Counted from the first letter of the stretch, positions 7,720 through 14,417 are shown. The stretch is 16,578 nt of DNA from Subdoligranulum variabile (GCA_003343905.1 QAKI01000047.1:1-16578), one strand, 5' to 3'. The notes: generated by a model not told the origin, from the sequence alone. A program made the numbers and translations.

Positions 7720-7779
7720 TGCAGGGGAGAGGGGGGAACGGCCTTGTGCCGGGCCCTTTTCTTTATATAAATAGGATGG

Positions 7780-7804
7780 CGCAGCCCGCAGGGGTCGGGC
7801 TGCG
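7780..7804. repeat. Inverted repeat downstream of tRNA-Lys
   Basis: A 9-bp perfect stem (7780-7788 with 7796-7804) with a 7-nt loop lies between the tRNA terminator and the end of the dehydrogenase gene. No T-run follows on either strand. Its function is not evident. Confidence 0.5.
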
Positions 7805-7820
7805 GCGAAAAGACAAAAAG

Positions 7821-7858
7821 AAAACCGGCGGCAGATCGTAGGATCTGCCGCCGGTTTT
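7821..7858 (-). terminator. Intrinsic terminator of tRNA-Lys
   Basis: A perfect 17-bp stem (7821-7837 with 7842-7858) with loop GTAG is followed on the minus strand by a T-rich tail. The first base of the stem is the last A of the encoded CCA end, so the tRNA runs straight into the terminator. Confidence 0.92.
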
Positions 7859-7933
7859 GGTGCGCCCGCAGGAACTCGAATCCTGGACCCTCTGATTAAA
7901 AGTCAGATGCTCTACCAACTGAGCTACGGGCAC
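7858..7933 (-). tRNA. tRNA-Lys, anticodon UUU
   Basis: A 76-nt cloverleaf on the minus strand including an encoded CCA. The acceptor GTGCCCG pairs with CGGGCGC (one G-U pair). The D arm is GCTC...GAGC with GGT in the loop. The anticodon stem TCTGA/TCAGA holds the loop CTTTTAA, with anticodon TTT at 7900-7898. The T arm contains GTTCGAGT-type sequence (TTCGAGT). It is a single-gene unit with a perfect consensus promoter and its own terminator. Confidence 0.97.
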
Positions 7934-7972
7934 ATAGGTTTTACTGCAACGCTTGGCGTTTATAGCCTTAAT

Positions 7973-8001
7973 ATTATAACAGTGCTGGCGGGGCTTGTCA
8001 A
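7973..8001 (-). promoter_or_regulatory. Consensus promoter of tRNA-Lys
   Basis: On the minus strand TTGACA (7996-8001) and TATAAT (7973-7978) are separated by exactly 17 bp, about 40 bp before the mature 5' end. It is divergent from the aspS promoter. Confidence 0.93.
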
Positions 8002-8055
8002 TATCTTTTGCGGGAAAATCCAAGAAAATCTGCGCCACTTTCCGTCCCGGCGCCC

Positions 8056-8084
8056 TTGCCAAATGCCACGGGGCGCTGTATAAT
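8056..8084 (+). promoter_or_regulatory. Promoter of aspS
   Basis: TTGCCA (8056-8061) and TATAAT (8079-8084) are 17 bp apart, 37 bp before the aspS ATG. No T-box leader fits in the remaining 5' untranslated region, so tRNA-responsive control of that kind is not supported. Confidence 0.85.
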
Positions 8085-8121
8085 AATCTTTTAGAATAAA
8101 ACCGTAAAGGGGATTGGGAAT

Positions 8122-9909
8122 ATGGAAACTTTGGGCAGCCTGCGCCGCACCCGCTACTGCGGCGAGGTCAGCCTGGCCGATGCCGGGCAGGAGATGACCG
8201 TCTGTGGTTCGATCGCCCGTGCGCGTGACAAGGGCGGCATTATTTTTGCCGACCTGCGCGATACCACCGGCCTGCTGCAGCTTGTGTTCGACGAGGATAC
8301 GCCGAAGGATGTGTTCGCCAAGGCCGAGGGCCTCAAGAGCGAGTATGTGGTGATCTGCCGCGGCAAACTGCGTGAGCGCGCCGCCAAGACCGACAAGATC
8401 GCCACCGGCGACGTGGAACTGTATGTTTCGGAACTGCGGGTGCTTAGCGAAGCGCAGACCCCGCCGTTTGAACTGCGGGACGAGATCAACGTCAACGACG
8501 ACCTGCGCCTGCGCTACCGCTATCTGGACCTGCGCCGCCCCTCGATGCATGAACCCATCGTGCTGCGCAGCAAGATCATGCAGATCATCCGCAGCTATTT
8601 CTGCGACAATCATTTTACCGAGATCGAGACCCCGACTCTCATCAAGTCCACGCCGGAGGGCGCGCGTGACTATCTGGTCCCCAGCCGCGTGCAGCCGGGC
8701 CACTTCTACGCCCTGCCCCAGAGCCCGCAGCTCTATAAGCAGATCCTGATGCTGTCCGGCTTTGACCGCTACTTCCAGATCGCCCGCTGCTACCGCGACG
8801 AGGACCTGCGCGCCGACCGCCAGCCGGAGTTCACCCAGGTGGACGAGGAAATGTCCTTCGTCAGCCAGGACGATATCATCACGATGAACGAGGGCCTGCT
8901 CAAGCGCCTGTGGAAAGAGATGCTGGGCATCGACCTGGTCACGCCGTTCGTGCGGATGCCCTGGGACGAGGCCATGGGCCGCTTCGGCTCCGATAAGCCG
9001 GACACCCGTTTCAGCCTGGAGATCCAGGATGTCACGTCGGTGTTCGCGCATACCGAGTTCAAGCCCTTTGCCGCCGTGGTGGAAGCGGGCGGCAGCATCC
9101 GCGCCATCAACGCCAAAGGCCTGGCCGATAAGCTGAGCCGCAAGAACATCGACAAACTGGGCGAGGTCGCCAAGACCTACGGCGCCAAGGGGCTGGCCTA
9201 CAGCCGCCTGACCGCCGACGGCACTTCTTCCAGCTTTGAAAAGTTCCTTGCCGAGGAAGAAAAGACCGCGCTTTACGCCGCGCTGAACGCCGAGACCGGC
9301 GACGTGCTGCTGCTGGTCAGCGACGCCGACTGGGTCAAGGCCTGCACCGCGCTGGGCCAGGTCCGTCTGGACATCGCCCGCAAGCACGGCCTGATCGACC
9401 CGGACAAGTTCAACTTCCTGTGGGTGGTGGACTTCCCGCTGTTTGAGTACAGCGAGCAGGAAGGCCGCTGGATGGCGATGCACCATCCCTTCACGATGCC
9501 CAAGGCGGAAGACCTGGACAAGATCGAAAGCGACCCCGGCGCCTGCCATGCGGTGGCCTACGACATCGTGCTCAACGGCGTTGAGCTGGGCGGCGGTTCC
9601 ATGCGTATCAACGACCCGGAACTGCAGGACCGTATGTTCCGTGCCCTCGGCTTTACCGAGGAGAAAGCCCGCGCCAGCTTCGGCTTCCTGATGGATGCCT
9701 ACAAGTACGGCGCGCCGCCGCACGGCGGTATGGCCTACGGCCTGGACCGTCTGGTGATGCTGATGCTCAAGCGGGATTCCATCCGCGACGTGATCGCCTT
9801 CCCGAAGGTGCAGAACGCCGGCGAGCCCATGAGCGGCGCGCCCGACGTGGTGGACGAAAAGCAGTTGGAGGACCTCTCCATCGCGCTGACCCTGCCGGAA
9901 AAAGAATAA
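8122..9909 (+). CDS. aspS: Aspartate--tRNA ligase
   Basis: A class II synthetase that charges tRNA-Asp with aspartate in the cytoplasm. It is 595 residues, the normal length for the bacterial type. Order: N-terminal anticodon-binding OB fold (about 10-110); catalytic core with the flexible segment TPEGARDYLVPSR; motif 2 around FQIARCYRDEDLRADRQPEF (219-237); a GAD insertion domain (about 300-420); and motif 3 GMAYGLDRLVMLML (536-549). The large GAD insertion marks it as bacterial rather than archaeal type. The ATG has AAAGGGG about 9 nt upstream. Transcribed alone from its own promoter and closed by a strong hairpin. hisS, often its neighbour in bacteria, is 2 kb away on the opposite strand, with an insertion sequence and a lipoprotein gene between. 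Confidence 0.98.
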   Translation: METLGSLRRTRYCGEVSLADAGQEMTVCGSIARARDKGGIIFADLRDTTGLLQLVFDEDTPKDVFAKAEGLKSEYVVICRGKLRERAAKTDKIATGDVELYVSELRVLSEAQTPPFELRDEINVNDDLRLRYRYLDLRRPSMHEPIVLRSKIMQIIRSYFCDNHFTEIETPTLIKSTPEGARDYLVPSRVQPGHFYALPQSPQLYKQILMLSGFDRYFQIARCYRDEDLRADRQPEFTQVDEEMSFVSQDDIITMNEGLLKRLWKEMLGIDLVTPFVRMPWDEAMGRFGSDKPDTRFSLEIQDVTSVFAHTEFKPFAAVVEAGGSIRAINAKGLADKLSRKNIDKLGEVAKTYGAKGLAYSRLTADGTSSSFEKFLAEEEKTALYAALNAETGDVLLLVSDADWVKACTALGQVRLDIARKHGLIDPDKFNFLWVVDFPLFEYSEQEGRWMAMHHPFTMPKAEDLDKIESDPGACHAVAYDIVLNGVELGGGSMRINDPELQDRMFRALGFTEEKARASFGFLMDAYKYGAPPHGGMAYGLDRLVMLMLKRDSIRDVIAFPKVQNAGEPMSGAPDVVDEKQLEDLSIALTLPEKE

Positions 9910-9921
9910 AGACCCAAAAGC

Positions 9922-9951
9922 ACAAGGCCCCGCCGTCAGGCGGGGCCTTGT
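9922..9951 (+). terminator. Terminator of aspS
   Basis: A perfect 13-bp stem (9922-9934 with 9939-9951) with loop GTCA. The tail (ATTGTTAG) is only moderately T-rich, so some read-through into the insertion sequence just downstream is possible. Confidence 0.8.
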
Positions 9952-9977
9952 ATTGTTAGCTTTAGCGCAAAGACAAC

Positions 9978-9994
9978 CCCCGGCTCTGCCGGGG
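9978..9994. repeat. Left-end subterminal hairpin of the IS200 element
   Basis: A 7-bp perfect stem with a 3-nt loop TCT. AAAG lies a few bases upstream, which could be a guide sequence as in IS608, but this is not established. It matches the right-end hairpin in stem sequence. Confidence 0.75.
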
Positions 9995-10033
9995 AGTGTA
10001 AAAAAATTATATAGTGAAAAAACCTAGAGAAAA

Positions 10034-10091
10034 AACCTCCTGGTATAATAGAATTGCGGTCGGCCAACTGCAATAAAAATACCAGGAGGTT
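10034..10091 (+). promoter_or_regulatory. Hairpin that sequesters the tnpA ribosome binding site
   Basis: Arms 10034-10046 and 10079-10091 are perfect 13-bp complements. The 3' arm contains the AGGAGGT used by tnpA. A second stem inside (10053-10060 with 10067-10074, one G-U pair) extends the structure. A TATAAT at 10044-10049 overlaps the 5' arm but has no good -35. Control by burying the ribosome binding site is known for IS200 of enterobacteria; this looks like the same strategy. Confidence 0.75.
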
Positions 10092-10098
10092 CCAAAAG

Positions 10099-10572
10099 AT
10101 GGAAAAAGACATAGCAAGTTTACAACACACAACATGGAGATGCCAATATCATATAGTGTTTGCCCCTAAGTACCGCAGAATGGTGGTATATGGGAAAATC
10201 AAAAAAGATATAGGACAGATCCTCAGAAAATTGTGTGAGCAAAAGGGAGTAGAGATCATACAAGCAGAAGCGTGCCCGGATCACATTCATATGCTGGTCA
10301 GTATTCCACCCAAATATAGTGTATCACAGATCATGGGATATCTCAAAGGGAAAAGCAGCTTAATGATATTTGACCGGCATGCAAATTTGAAGTACAAGTA
10401 TGGGGATAGACATTTTTGGGCACGAGGATACTATGTAGACACGGTCGGAAGAAATAAAAAGCAGATACAAGAGTACATCAAGCAGCAGTTGGCAGAAGAT
10501 CAAATAGCAGACCAAATGAGCATGAAGGAGTTCGTAGACCCGTTTACGGGTAGCAAGAATACCAAGGCATAA
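10099..10572 (+). CDS. tnpA: IS200-type Y1 transposase TnpA
   Basis: A single-strand transposase (HUH superfamily, PF01797 type) of 157 residues, the usual length. It cuts and joins the hairpin-bearing ends through a 5' phosphotyrosine. It begins MEKDIASLQHTTWRCQYHIVFAPKYRR, a typical family opening. The metal-binding His62-Ile-His64 is in DHIHMLVSIPP, and the likely catalytic Tyr126 is in QIQEYIKQQ. The start at 10099 is fixed by AGGAGGT at 10085-10090; a longer frame from 10054 lies inside the leader hairpin. No truncation or frameshift is seen, so the enzyme looks active. Codon use is AT-rich, unlike neighbouring genes. Confidence 0.95.
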   Translation: MEKDIASLQHTTWRCQYHIVFAPKYRRMVVYGKIKKDIGQILRKLCEQKGVEIIQAEACPDHIHMLVSIPPKYSVSQIMGYLKGKSSLMIFDRHANLKYKYGDRHFWARGYYVDTVGRNKKQIQEYIKQQLAEDQIADQMSMKEFVDPFTGSKNTKA

Positions 10573-10591
10573 AAACAGCCCCTTAAGGGGC
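10571..10591 (-). terminator. Minus-strand terminator at the 3' end of tnpA
   Basis: The palindrome GCCCCTTAAGGGGC (10578-10591) is followed on the minus strand by TGTTTTT. It would stop transcripts entering the element from the right, such as those of the DUF4349 gene, before they run antisense through tnpA. On the plus strand no T-run follows. Confidence 0.6.
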
Positions 10592-10680
10592 CGCCATGAG
10601 TCAGCAATGCAGTTGGCCGACCCATTCGTGGCCCCTTGAGGGGCGTTGTCCGTATTATGCCCTTCTAGGGCTAACCCAAG
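10573..10680 (+). repeat. Hairpin-rich 3' untranslated region of the IS200 element
   Basis: Three short palindromes lie between the tnpA stop and the right-end hairpin: GCCCCTTAAGGGGC (10578-10591), its near copy GCCCCTTGAGGGGC (10631-10644), and GCCCT-TCT-AGGGC (10659-10671). Between the first two, 10608-10622 is an exact 15-nt reverse complement of 10058-10072 in the tnpA leader. No coding sequence is supported here. Confidence 0.7.
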
Positions 10681-10699
10681 CCCCCGGCTTTGCCGGGGG
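10681..10699. repeat. Right-end subterminal hairpin of the IS200 element
   Basis: An 8-bp perfect stem with loop TTT; it shares its stem with the left-end hairpin. It is probably the TnpA recognition structure at the right end. Confidence 0.75.
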
Positions 10700-10733
10700 T
10701 TCTGACTTTTTGCGGTGCAGGGAGCGAAGCAAC

Positions 10734-11696
10734 TCAATACTTGGGTTTGGGGGCGTCCTCGGCATCGGAAGGCTGCTTTGACGCAGCGGCGTCCGGCGCA
10801 GGACCGGCGGGCTTCGACGGTGCGGGCGGTTTCGGATGGCGGGCGCGGTGGCGGCGGGCCAGTAGGCGGACCACAAAGAACGCCGCCACGGCGGCCAGAA
10901 GCAGCGGCCACATATAGACCAGCGCCAGGACCAGCCCCTGCAGGAACAACACGCAGCCGTTCCAGCCGCCGGAGAAAGCATCCCCCAGCCGTTCCACAAA
11001 AGTAGTGCCCGTGGGGGTCAGGGTGGCGACTTCCTGCAGGGTGATGTTCACGGTGGAGTAGGCGATCTGATCGTCCAGCGCACGGAGCTGCCGGGTGTAG
11101 CTTTCCAGTTCATACTGCACATCGGAAAGCTGGCTCTCGATCTCCAGCAGGTCGGCAGTGGTCTCGGCCTGGGCGGCCAGGGCGTTCAGCCGATCCCGCT
11201 GGTTTTCCAGCGAGGCGATCCGCGCTTCGGTGTCGATGTAGCTGGCGGTCACGTCCTCGGCGCTCTCGTTCAGGCTCAGCACGCTGCCGCTCTGCCCGGC
11301 CTGTTCCAGAAAGGCGCGGTAGTTTTCGGCCGGGACCCGCACCGTGCAGTACAGCCGCCGGTCCCGGTCCTCGGCGGAACCGTTCATCTCGCTGTATTGC
11401 AGCCAGGCGCCGTTGGCGTCCACGGCCGTTTGCAACGTATCGCGGGCGGCGTCGAAGTCGGTGGCTTCCAGGCTCAGGTCGGCGTTGTAGATGCGCTTCT
11501 GGGCGCTTTCCGTGGTGGAAGTGTTCCCGACCGGCAGGGCGCTCCCGGCCCCGCCCTCGGCCGCTTCCTCGGTATAGGCGATGTCCTGTGTGGCGATGGC
11601 GGTACTGCTGGCGGCCGTCTGGCTGGAAGCGCCGCAGCCGGTGAGCAGGGCGGCGGCCAGCGCCAGGGCCGCCAGGCGGGAAACACGCTTTTTCAT
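10734..11696 (-). CDS. DUF4349 domain lipoprotein with coiled coil and C-terminal membrane segment
   Basis: A 320-residue predicted envelope protein of unknown function. Residues 1-20 are a lipoprotein signal peptide with lipobox LLTGC (acylated Cys21). A Thr/Ser/Ala-rich linker follows. The DUF4349-type domain spans about 68-225 and contains RIYNADLSLEATDFDAA and a Gln/Leu/Asp-rich coiled coil (about 155-212). A hydrophobic segment (about 248-280) then leads into a basic RRHRARH stretch and a Pro/Ala/Lys-rich tail. The chain is thus anchored at both ends, with the coiled coil outside. The start at 11696 is set by AAAGGAG and the signal peptide; the in-frame ATG at 11768 lies upstream of the promoter -10. 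Its 3' end abuts the IS200 right end, so the last residues might have been altered by the insertion. Confidence 0.85.
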   Translation of the reverse strand: MKKRVSRLAALALAAALLTGCGASSQTAASSTAIATQDIAYTEEAAEGGAGSALPVGNTSTTESAQKRIYNADLSLEATDFDAARDTLQTAVDANGAWLQYSEMNGSAEDRDRRLYCTVRVPAENYRAFLEQAGQSGSVLSLNESAEDVTASYIDTEARIASLENQRDRLNALAAQAETTADLLEIESQLSDVQYELESYTRQLRALDDQIAYSTVNITLQEVATLTPTGTTFVERLGDAFSGGWNGCVLFLQGLVLALVYMWPLLLAAVAAFFVVRLLARRHRARHPKPPAPSKPAGPAPDAAASKQPSDAEDAPKPKY

Positions 11697-11754
11697 GGCA
11701 GGCTCCTTTCCCGGGCCGGGACGGCTCCGCGCCCCGGCAAGAGGGCTTTTTTTC

Positions 11755-11783
11755 ATTATATCATACAAAAGCGGCCCTGTGGG
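11755..11783 (-). promoter_or_regulatory. Promoter of the DUF4349 gene, extended -10 type
   Basis: On the minus strand TATAAT (11755-11760) is preceded by TGA, forming an extended -10. The best -35 at 17 bp (11778-11783, CCCACA) matches at only three positions. Confidence 0.65.
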
Positions 11784-11798
11784 TTACAGCTTGCCTAC

Positions 11799-11830
11799 AA
11801 AAAAGGCCGCATCCGGGCGGATGCGGCCTT
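11799..11830 (-). terminator. Intrinsic terminator of hisS
   Basis: A perfect 12-bp stem (11803-11814 with 11819-11830) and loop GGGC are followed by six T residues on the minus strand, directly after the hisS stop. It separates hisS from the DUF4349 promoter downstream. Confidence 0.93.
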
Positions 11831-11836
11831 GCGGTC

Positions 11837-13084
11837 TTATTCGGCTTTGCGGCCCAGCGGCTTCAGCTCGTCGTTGTCGGCAAACGCCGCGGCGGCGTAC
11901 CCGGCGGCTTCCAGCGTGCCGAACTGCTTGCCCAGCTTTTTGGCCTGGGGCAGCACCGTCACGTCGTATTCGGCGCGCAGGGCCTCGGCCTTTTGCAGTA
12001 CGGCGGCAAAGTCGGCGTCGGGCAGGTAGAGCAGCGCCAGACGGGGCTTGGCGCCGGGGATCTGGTAGCCCTGTTCCAGCAGGATGCCGCAGACACGCTC
12101 GAACCCGATGGAGAAGCCCACGGCCGGGACCTGCTGGCCGATGAACTTGCCCACCATGTTGTCGTAGCGGCCGCCGCCCGCCACTGCGCCGCTGAACTGC
12201 GGGCAGGTGACTTCAAACACCGTGCCGGTGTAGTAGCCCTGGCCGCGCACCAGGCTGGGGGCGTAGGCGATGCCGTACCGCCTGGCGGCGATCTTCTCGC
12301 TGGTGGCGATCACATACCGCAGGTCGGCGGTGAGGGATTCGTCGCCCACCTGGGCGGACACCGCTTCCAGGCTGAAATCCCCGGCGCGCAGGAAAGCGTC
12401 CAGCGCCTCGACGGCCGCGGCGGGGAAGGCTTTCTCAGTCAGTTCGGCCTTGACGCCGTCGGCGCCGACCTTGTCCAGCTTGTCGAAGCTGACGCAGACG
12501 GAATCCAGATCTTCGGCGGCAAAGCCCATCTTCTGCAGCATGGCGCGCAGGATGCGGCGGTCGTTGATGTTGACGGTGAAGCCGGTGAACCCGATGGCCA
12601 GCAGGGCGCGGGCCGTCACGTCGATGAGTTCCACCTCGGCGTTGGGGCTGCCGTCGCCCAGAATGTCGATGTCGCACTGGACGAACTCGCGCAGGCGGCC
12701 CTTCTGGGGGCGCTCGGCGCGGTAGACGCGGTCGGTCTGGATGACCTTGAACGGCGTGGGCAGCTCATTGCGGTGGGCGGCGTAATAGCGGGAAAGCGGC
12801 AGCGTCAGGTCGTACCGCAGGCCCATATCGGAAAGCTGCTTCTCGTCGCCGCTCTGCAGCGCCTTTTCCAGCTTGTCGCCGCGCTTGAGCACTTTGAAGA
12901 TCAGGTTCAGGTTGTCGCCGCCGTCGCTTTTGTCCAGGTTCTCCATGTCTTCCAGAATGGGGGTAGAGATGCGCTGGAACCCGGCGGCGCGGTAGGTGGC
13001 CAGGATCTGGCCCTGGATATAGTCGCGCAGGGTCTGCTCGCGGGGCAGCAGGTCGCGCATACCTTTTAACGGCTGGCTTTTCAT
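11837..13084 (-). CDS. hisS: Histidine--tRNA ligase
   Basis: A class II synthetase that charges tRNA-His. It is 415 residues. Visible: LRYDLTLPLSRY (89-100), motif 2 QTDRVYRAERPQKGRLREF (116-134), the histidine-specific motif as LVRGQGYYTGTVFE (278-291), GGGRYD (303-308), motif 3 AVGFSIGFERV (321-331), and the C-terminal anticodon-binding domain (about 340-415). The canonical histidine motif is RGLDYYTG; here Leu-Asp is replaced by Gln-Gly, which may mark a sub-clade. Presence of the anticodon domain and all catalytic blocks argues against the HisZ paralogue. ATG 13084 is preferred over TTG 13090 because AAGGAG is 9 nt upstream of the former but only 3 nt from the latter. Confidence 0.95.
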   Translation of the reverse strand: MKSQPLKGMRDLLPREQTLRDYIQGQILATYRAAGFQRISTPILEDMENLDKSDGGDNLNLIFKVLKRGDKLEKALQSGDEKQLSDMGLRYDLTLPLSRYYAAHRNELPTPFKVIQTDRVYRAERPQKGRLREFVQCDIDILGDGSPNAEVELIDVTARALLAIGFTGFTVNINDRRILRAMLQKMGFAAEDLDSVCVSFDKLDKVGADGVKAELTEKAFPAAAVEALDAFLRAGDFSLEAVSAQVGDESLTADLRYVIATSEKIAARRYGIAYAPSLVRGQGYYTGTVFEVTCPQFSGAVAGGGRYDNMVGKFIGQQVPAVGFSIGFERVCGILLEQGYQIPGAKPRLALLYLPDADFAAVLQKAEALRAEYDVTVLPQAKKLGKQFGTLEAAGYAAAAFADNDELKPLGRKAE

Positions 13085-13129
13085 CGGCAAGGACTCCTTA
13101 ACTTTTTATAACTTTTATAATTGGTATCC

Positions 13130-13158
13130 ATGATAAACTGCCCGGTGCATTTTGTCAA
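13130..13158 (-). promoter_or_regulatory. Promoter of hisS
   Basis: On the minus strand TTGACA (13153-13158) and TATCAT (13130-13135) are separated by 17 bp, about 45 bp before the hisS start. The short leader leaves no room for a T-box. Confidence 0.85.
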
Positions 13159-13234
13159 TGGAAAATGCCCATACTGAAAGGCGGACGAGCGCGCCGCCGT
13201 ACCGGGCGGCGCATCCATGGGGGAGGGAATCGGT

Positions 13235-14392
13235 ATGAACAGGCAGGGCCGCGGACCGTATATTCTGGCGGCGGGGGCCGGGGTGCAGCTTCTCACGGGC
13301 ATCCCGGCGGCCTGGGGCATCTTCCAGCGCCCGGTCATGCAGGGGTACGGGCTGTCCCGCGGGCAGGCGATGCTGGCTTTTGCGCTGCTGGTGTCGGCCT
13401 ACGGGGTGGGCTGCGCGGCCGGCGGGCTTTTGCAGGACCGGCGCGGCCCGCGCACGGCGGGGCTGTGGGGGACCGCGCTGCTGGCCGGGGGGTTTTGGGC
13501 GGCGGCGCTGGTGCCGCCGGGGAACGCCGTCCTGTTCCTGCTGGCCTACAGCCTGCCCGCGGGGGTGGGCAGCGCGTTTCTGGCCCCGGCGGTGTTCTCC
13601 TGCGCGCAGAAGTGGTATCAGGACCGCAAGGGCTGGGCCACCGGCGTGACCGGGGTGGCAATGGGGCTTTCGGGCGCGTTTTTCACGCTGTTCGTCCGGG
13701 GCGTGGGCGGCCGGTGGGGCATCCGTGTCTGTTTCGCCGCGCTGGGCACGCTCATTCTGCTGGTCTGCGGCGGGGGCGCCGCATTGTTGCAGGATCCGCC
13801 CCAGCGTGCAGGGAAGCCGCTGCCCGCGCAGGGCATGGACCACCGCCAGATGCTGCGCACCCGGCAGTACAAGCTGTGCGTGGCGGCGCTGGCGCTCAGC
13901 GCGCCGCCGGTGCTGCTGTTCAGCCCCGAAATTTTGTCCATCGCCGCGGACCGGGGCCTGCCGGAAGCGGTCGCCCCGTTCTGCGTGGTGCTGGGGTCGG
14001 CGGCCAGCGCGGCCGGGCGGCTGCTGTGCCCGGCGGGCAGCGATAAACTGGGCCGCAAGCCCGTGCTGTTTGCGGTGTATCTGGGGCTGGCGGCGGGGTC
14101 GGTCTGGTTCGCCTTTGCCGGGGAATGGTGGGTGCTGGCGGCCTATGCGCTGCTGACCTTTTTCTATTCCGGCTGCGCGGCGGTGCAGCCCGCCTGGAAC
14201 ACCGACCTGTTCGGGCTGCGCCACGCGGGGGTCAATTATGGGTTCCTGGCACTGGGCATGAGCGGCGGCAGCCTGCTGAGTTATATCGGCAGCCAGGCGC
14301 TGCCGCTGGGGGCGCGGCACTGGCTGGCCGGCGCCTGCGCGCTGGCGGGGCTTTTGTGTGTCGCCTTTGTAAAACCTTTGCCGAAAACTTGA
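13235..14392 (+). CDS. MFS transporter, oxalate/formate antiporter (OFA)-like
   Basis: An inner-membrane carrier of 385 residues with about twelve hydrophobic segments in two halves. The loop 2-3 MFS signature is GGLLQDRRGPR (63-73), and its counterpart in the second half is GRLLCPAGSDKLGRKP (261-276). KWYQDRKGWATGV (127-139) is characteristic of OFA-type carriers, which exchange small monocarboxylates. The exact substrate cannot be told. ATG 13235 is chosen because the purine-rich GGGGGAGGGA lies 6 nt upstream; ATG 13217 would add six residues without a site. It is divergent from hisS; no clear promoter of its own could be assigned. Base composition is very GC-rich, like its neighbours. Confidence 0.88.
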   Translation: MNRQGRGPYILAAGAGVQLLTGIPAAWGIFQRPVMQGYGLSRGQAMLAFALLVSAYGVGCAAGGLLQDRRGPRTAGLWGTALLAGGFWAAALVPPGNAVLFLLAYSLPAGVGSAFLAPAVFSCAQKWYQDRKGWATGVTGVAMGLSGAFFTLFVRGVGGRWGIRVCFAALGTLILLVCGGGAALLQDPPQRAGKPLPAQGMDHRQMLRTRQYKLCVAALALSAPPVLLFSPEILSIAADRGLPEAVAPFCVVLGSAASAAGRLLCPAGSDKLGRKPVLFAVYLGLAAGSVWFAFAGEWWVLAAYALLTFFYSGCAAVQPAWNTDLFGLRHAGVNYGFLALGMSGGSLLSYIGSQALPLGARHWLAGACALAGLLCVAFVKPLPKT

Positions 14393-14417
14393 AAAAACAC
14401 TCAGGAGCGTGTAAACT
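14389..14417 (+). promoter_or_regulatory. Candidate promoter of the O-antigen ligase-like gene
   Basis: TTGAAA (14389-14394, overlapping the MFS stop codon) and TAAACT (14412-14417) are 17 bp apart, 43 bp before the ATG. It is moderate in strength; co-transcription with the MFS gene is also possible since no terminator lies between them. Confidence 0.5.

Larger units (their letters stand above)
9965..10710 (+). mobile_element. IS200-type insertion sequence (IS200/IS605 family, tnpA only)
   Basis: A single Y1 transposase gene is flanked by matched subterminal hairpins: CCCCGGC-TCT-GCCGGGG at 9978-9994 on the left and CCCCCGGC-TTT-GCCGGGGG at 10681-10699 on the right. These are the type of imperfect palindrome that TnpA recognises as single strands. 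There is no tnpB. As expected for this family there are no terminal inverted repeats or target duplications, so the outer limits are estimates (a few tens of bases either way). The element sits in the gap between the aspS terminator and the 3' end of the DUF4349 gene. It is visibly richer in A+T than its neighbours, which indicates acquisition. Confidence 0.88.

Noticed and set aside
8085..8121. T-box riboswitch upstream of aspS or hisS
   Set aside because: The leaders between promoter and start are under about 50 nt and lack the T-box sequence, too short for this element.
7960..9723. Minus-strand open frame of 587 residues opposite aspS
   Set aside because: It mirrors the aspS codons, runs through the divergent promoters and has no start signal or family motif. 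aspS is unmistakable on the plus strand.
10573..10680. CRISPR-like or tandem repeat array suggested by the recurring palindromes after tnpA
   Set aside because: There are only three short, non-identical palindromes at irregular spacing inside the insertion sequence, with no spacers or cas genes.
11993..13069. Plus-strand open frame opposite hisS (358 residues)
   Set aside because: It is a codon-shadow of hisS with biased composition and no ribosome binding site.
11837..13084. HisZ (ATP phosphoribosyltransferase regulatory subunit) instead of HisRS
   Set aside because: The C-terminal anticodon-binding domain and intact class II motifs are present, and no histidine biosynthesis gene is nearby.
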